The notes beneath the pieces are model-generated. The model made no database searches. It was not told the origin of the DNA and saw nothing but the letters and a program-made list of their open reading frames with translations. Shown piece by piece: positions 60,455 through 64,000 of a stretch of DNA of 64,000 nucleotides. Position 1 is the stretch's first letter; each line of letters opens with the position of its first letter. The stretch is from Chloroflexi bacterium CSP1-4 (GTDB lineage: Bacteria; Chloroflexota; Limnocylindria; Limnocylindrales; CSP1-4). The position numbers and the translations under genes are program-made. Location of the stretch: positions 86,533 to 150,532 of the forward strand of contig LDXM01000001.1 of assembly GCA_001443375.1 (NCBI GenBank), read 5' to 3'.

Positions 60455-60488
60455 GGGGTCGCTCGCTCCCGGATCACCGTGCCGCACC

Positions 60489-63034
<2,546 letters not shown>

Positions 63035-63038
<4 letters not shown>

Positions 63039-63982
63039 TCGCTCAGGCTCCTATCGGCTCGGTCCACGGGGAGGTCACGGACGTCGGGCAGGCCGCCCGC
63101 GACGAAGGCCAGGGCGGCGGCCTGGGCGCGGCCGGTGTTCGGCGCGCCGGGGCGGCGTCGGAGTCCGGCCAGGAGCGGGCGCAGCTCGGCGGCGAGGGCG
63201 GGATCGGCGCCGGCGCCGGTGAGCGCGTCGCGCACTACCCAGGCGCGCGCGCCGTCGTCGGTGTCCCGAGCGCGGGCCGCCTCACGCCGGAGAAGTGCGG
63301 TCACCCCGGTGGGATCCACCTCGCGCCACGAGCGCAGCGCCCAGGAGAGCGCCTTCTGCACGTCCGGTTCGTCGTCGCCGATCATCGCTTCGATGATCGG
63401 CAGACCGGGACGGGGGGCAAGGCTGGGGCGCTCTGCGGGCGGGAGGCGGAAGGGCAACTCGGCCAGGGTGGAACCGACCAGGCGGCGTTCCCAGCGGTGG
63501 GGCGAGTAAACGAGCAACTCGAGTTCCGCCCAGCGGAAGGGCTCGAGGAGCACGCCCCGTGCGACCACGCCGGCCAGCGAGTCGACGCTGACCCAGTCGC
63601 CGGCGGCCCGGGCGAGGCGGCGGATGAGCTGCCAGCTGCGCTCGGGGTCGGCAGGCAGGCTACGCCGCAACGGCACGTGGGCGAAGAGGCGGACCTCGAA
63701 CGCCTTCGCCTCGGCGAGGGCCTGCGCCAGGTCGAGGGCGAGGGCTGGCGAGGTCGCGGCGAGCGGGCGCCGGAGGGCGCTCTCGACGGCATGCACCAGC
63801 GGCCAGCGGACGCCCAGCACCGATCGGCTGCCGGGGGCGATCCAGGCCTGTGCATCGCGATACCCCGGGTCGGCGAGACGCTCGAGTCCGGCTGTCAGGT
63901 GGGCCACGAAGCTCTGCGGGTCGCCGAGGTCGTCTGACAGACGCCGGCCGAGGGCGCGAGCCTCCGGAAGGAGAGCGGCCAC
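63035..63982 (-). CDS. HEAT-repeat DNA alkylation repair protein, AlkD-like (possibly 5'-truncated)
   Basis: At least 315 residues of an alpha-helical repeat protein: [98 protein letters not shown], then [30 protein letters not shown]. The run of Trp and the pattern WVSVDSLA...[10 protein letters not shown] fit the AlkD/DNA alkylation repair family of glycosylases. The frame stays open to base 64000, so the true start may be outside the window; GTG 63982 is the first visible start. Coupled to gyrA by a GTGA overlap. Confidence 0.75.
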
Positions 63983-64000
63983 GAACGCGGTCGCACGCTG

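Overview
This is a very GC-rich, gene-dense bacterial chromosome segment with no mobile elements, CRISPR arrays, rRNA or tRNA genes that I can see. It carries the replication origin neighbourhood (dnaA, dnaN, recF, a DciA-like gene, rpmH-rnpA-yidD-yidC-jag) and a large set of housekeeping genes (ssrA/smpB, ftsEX, prfB, secA, prs, gyrA). The most likely source is a high-GC member of the Chloroflexota (Limnocylindria/Thermomicrobia side). I infer this from gene order, from inositol-lipid genes outside an evident actinobacterial context, and from many giant GT-C membrane glycosyltransferases and beta-propeller proteins. The assignment is not proven by anything I can compute here.

Layout. 1-6.2 kb: end of a complex I operon (nuoN), then trehalose-6-phosphate phosphatase with a TlpA-like thioredoxin, a sortase-like protein lacking the usual cysteine, a CorA-family transporter and a drug-type MFS transporter. 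6.5-12.8 kb: one tightly packed seven-gene operon behind a near-consensus promoter. It encodes an ArsR-type regulator, a CDP-alcohol phosphatidyltransferase, inositol-phosphate synthase, two LpxL/PatA-type acyltransferases, a PHP phosphoesterase and a PimA-like mannosyltransferase, together a phosphatidylinositol-mannoside type pathway. 12.8-22.9 kb: a secreted CAP-domain protein and an envelope glycosylation block, including an 1829-residue double GT-C protein with a beta-propeller inserted in its PMT half, two further multi-spanning membrane proteins and a GT2 enzyme. 22.9-31 kb: a DUF151 nuclease, a membrane pseudophosphatase/propeller protein, and the replication genes around a DnaA-box cluster between dnaA and dnaN.

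31-42 kb: rpmH-rnpA-yidD-yidC-jag behind a TTGACG/TATAAT promoter; a VanW-type wall protein; the ribosome-rescue pair ssrA and smpB, with a possible eRF1-like small protein beside them; and ftsE-ftsX-ctpA. 41.6-54 kb: an accessory metabolic block with two choline-kinase-fold phosphotransferases, an APC permease, two phosphatases and two ~809-residue dimethylglycine/sarcosine-dehydrogenase-like flavoproteins, most likely for uptake and oxidation of a methylated amine or amino-alcohol. 54-64 kb: prfB with its programmed frameshift, a small cysteine-rich protein, a SanA/YdcF protein, secA, prs, gyrA and a HEAT-repeat DNA alkylation repair protein.

Two expression habits recur. Genes inside operons overlap by ATGA or GTGA. 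Many first genes have a -10-like TANNNT hexamer 6-10 bases before the start codon and no Shine-Dalgarno, which predicts leaderless mRNAs. The clearest case is a 21-bp divergent start-to-start interval at about 22.02 kb, where two -10 elements overlap on opposite strands.
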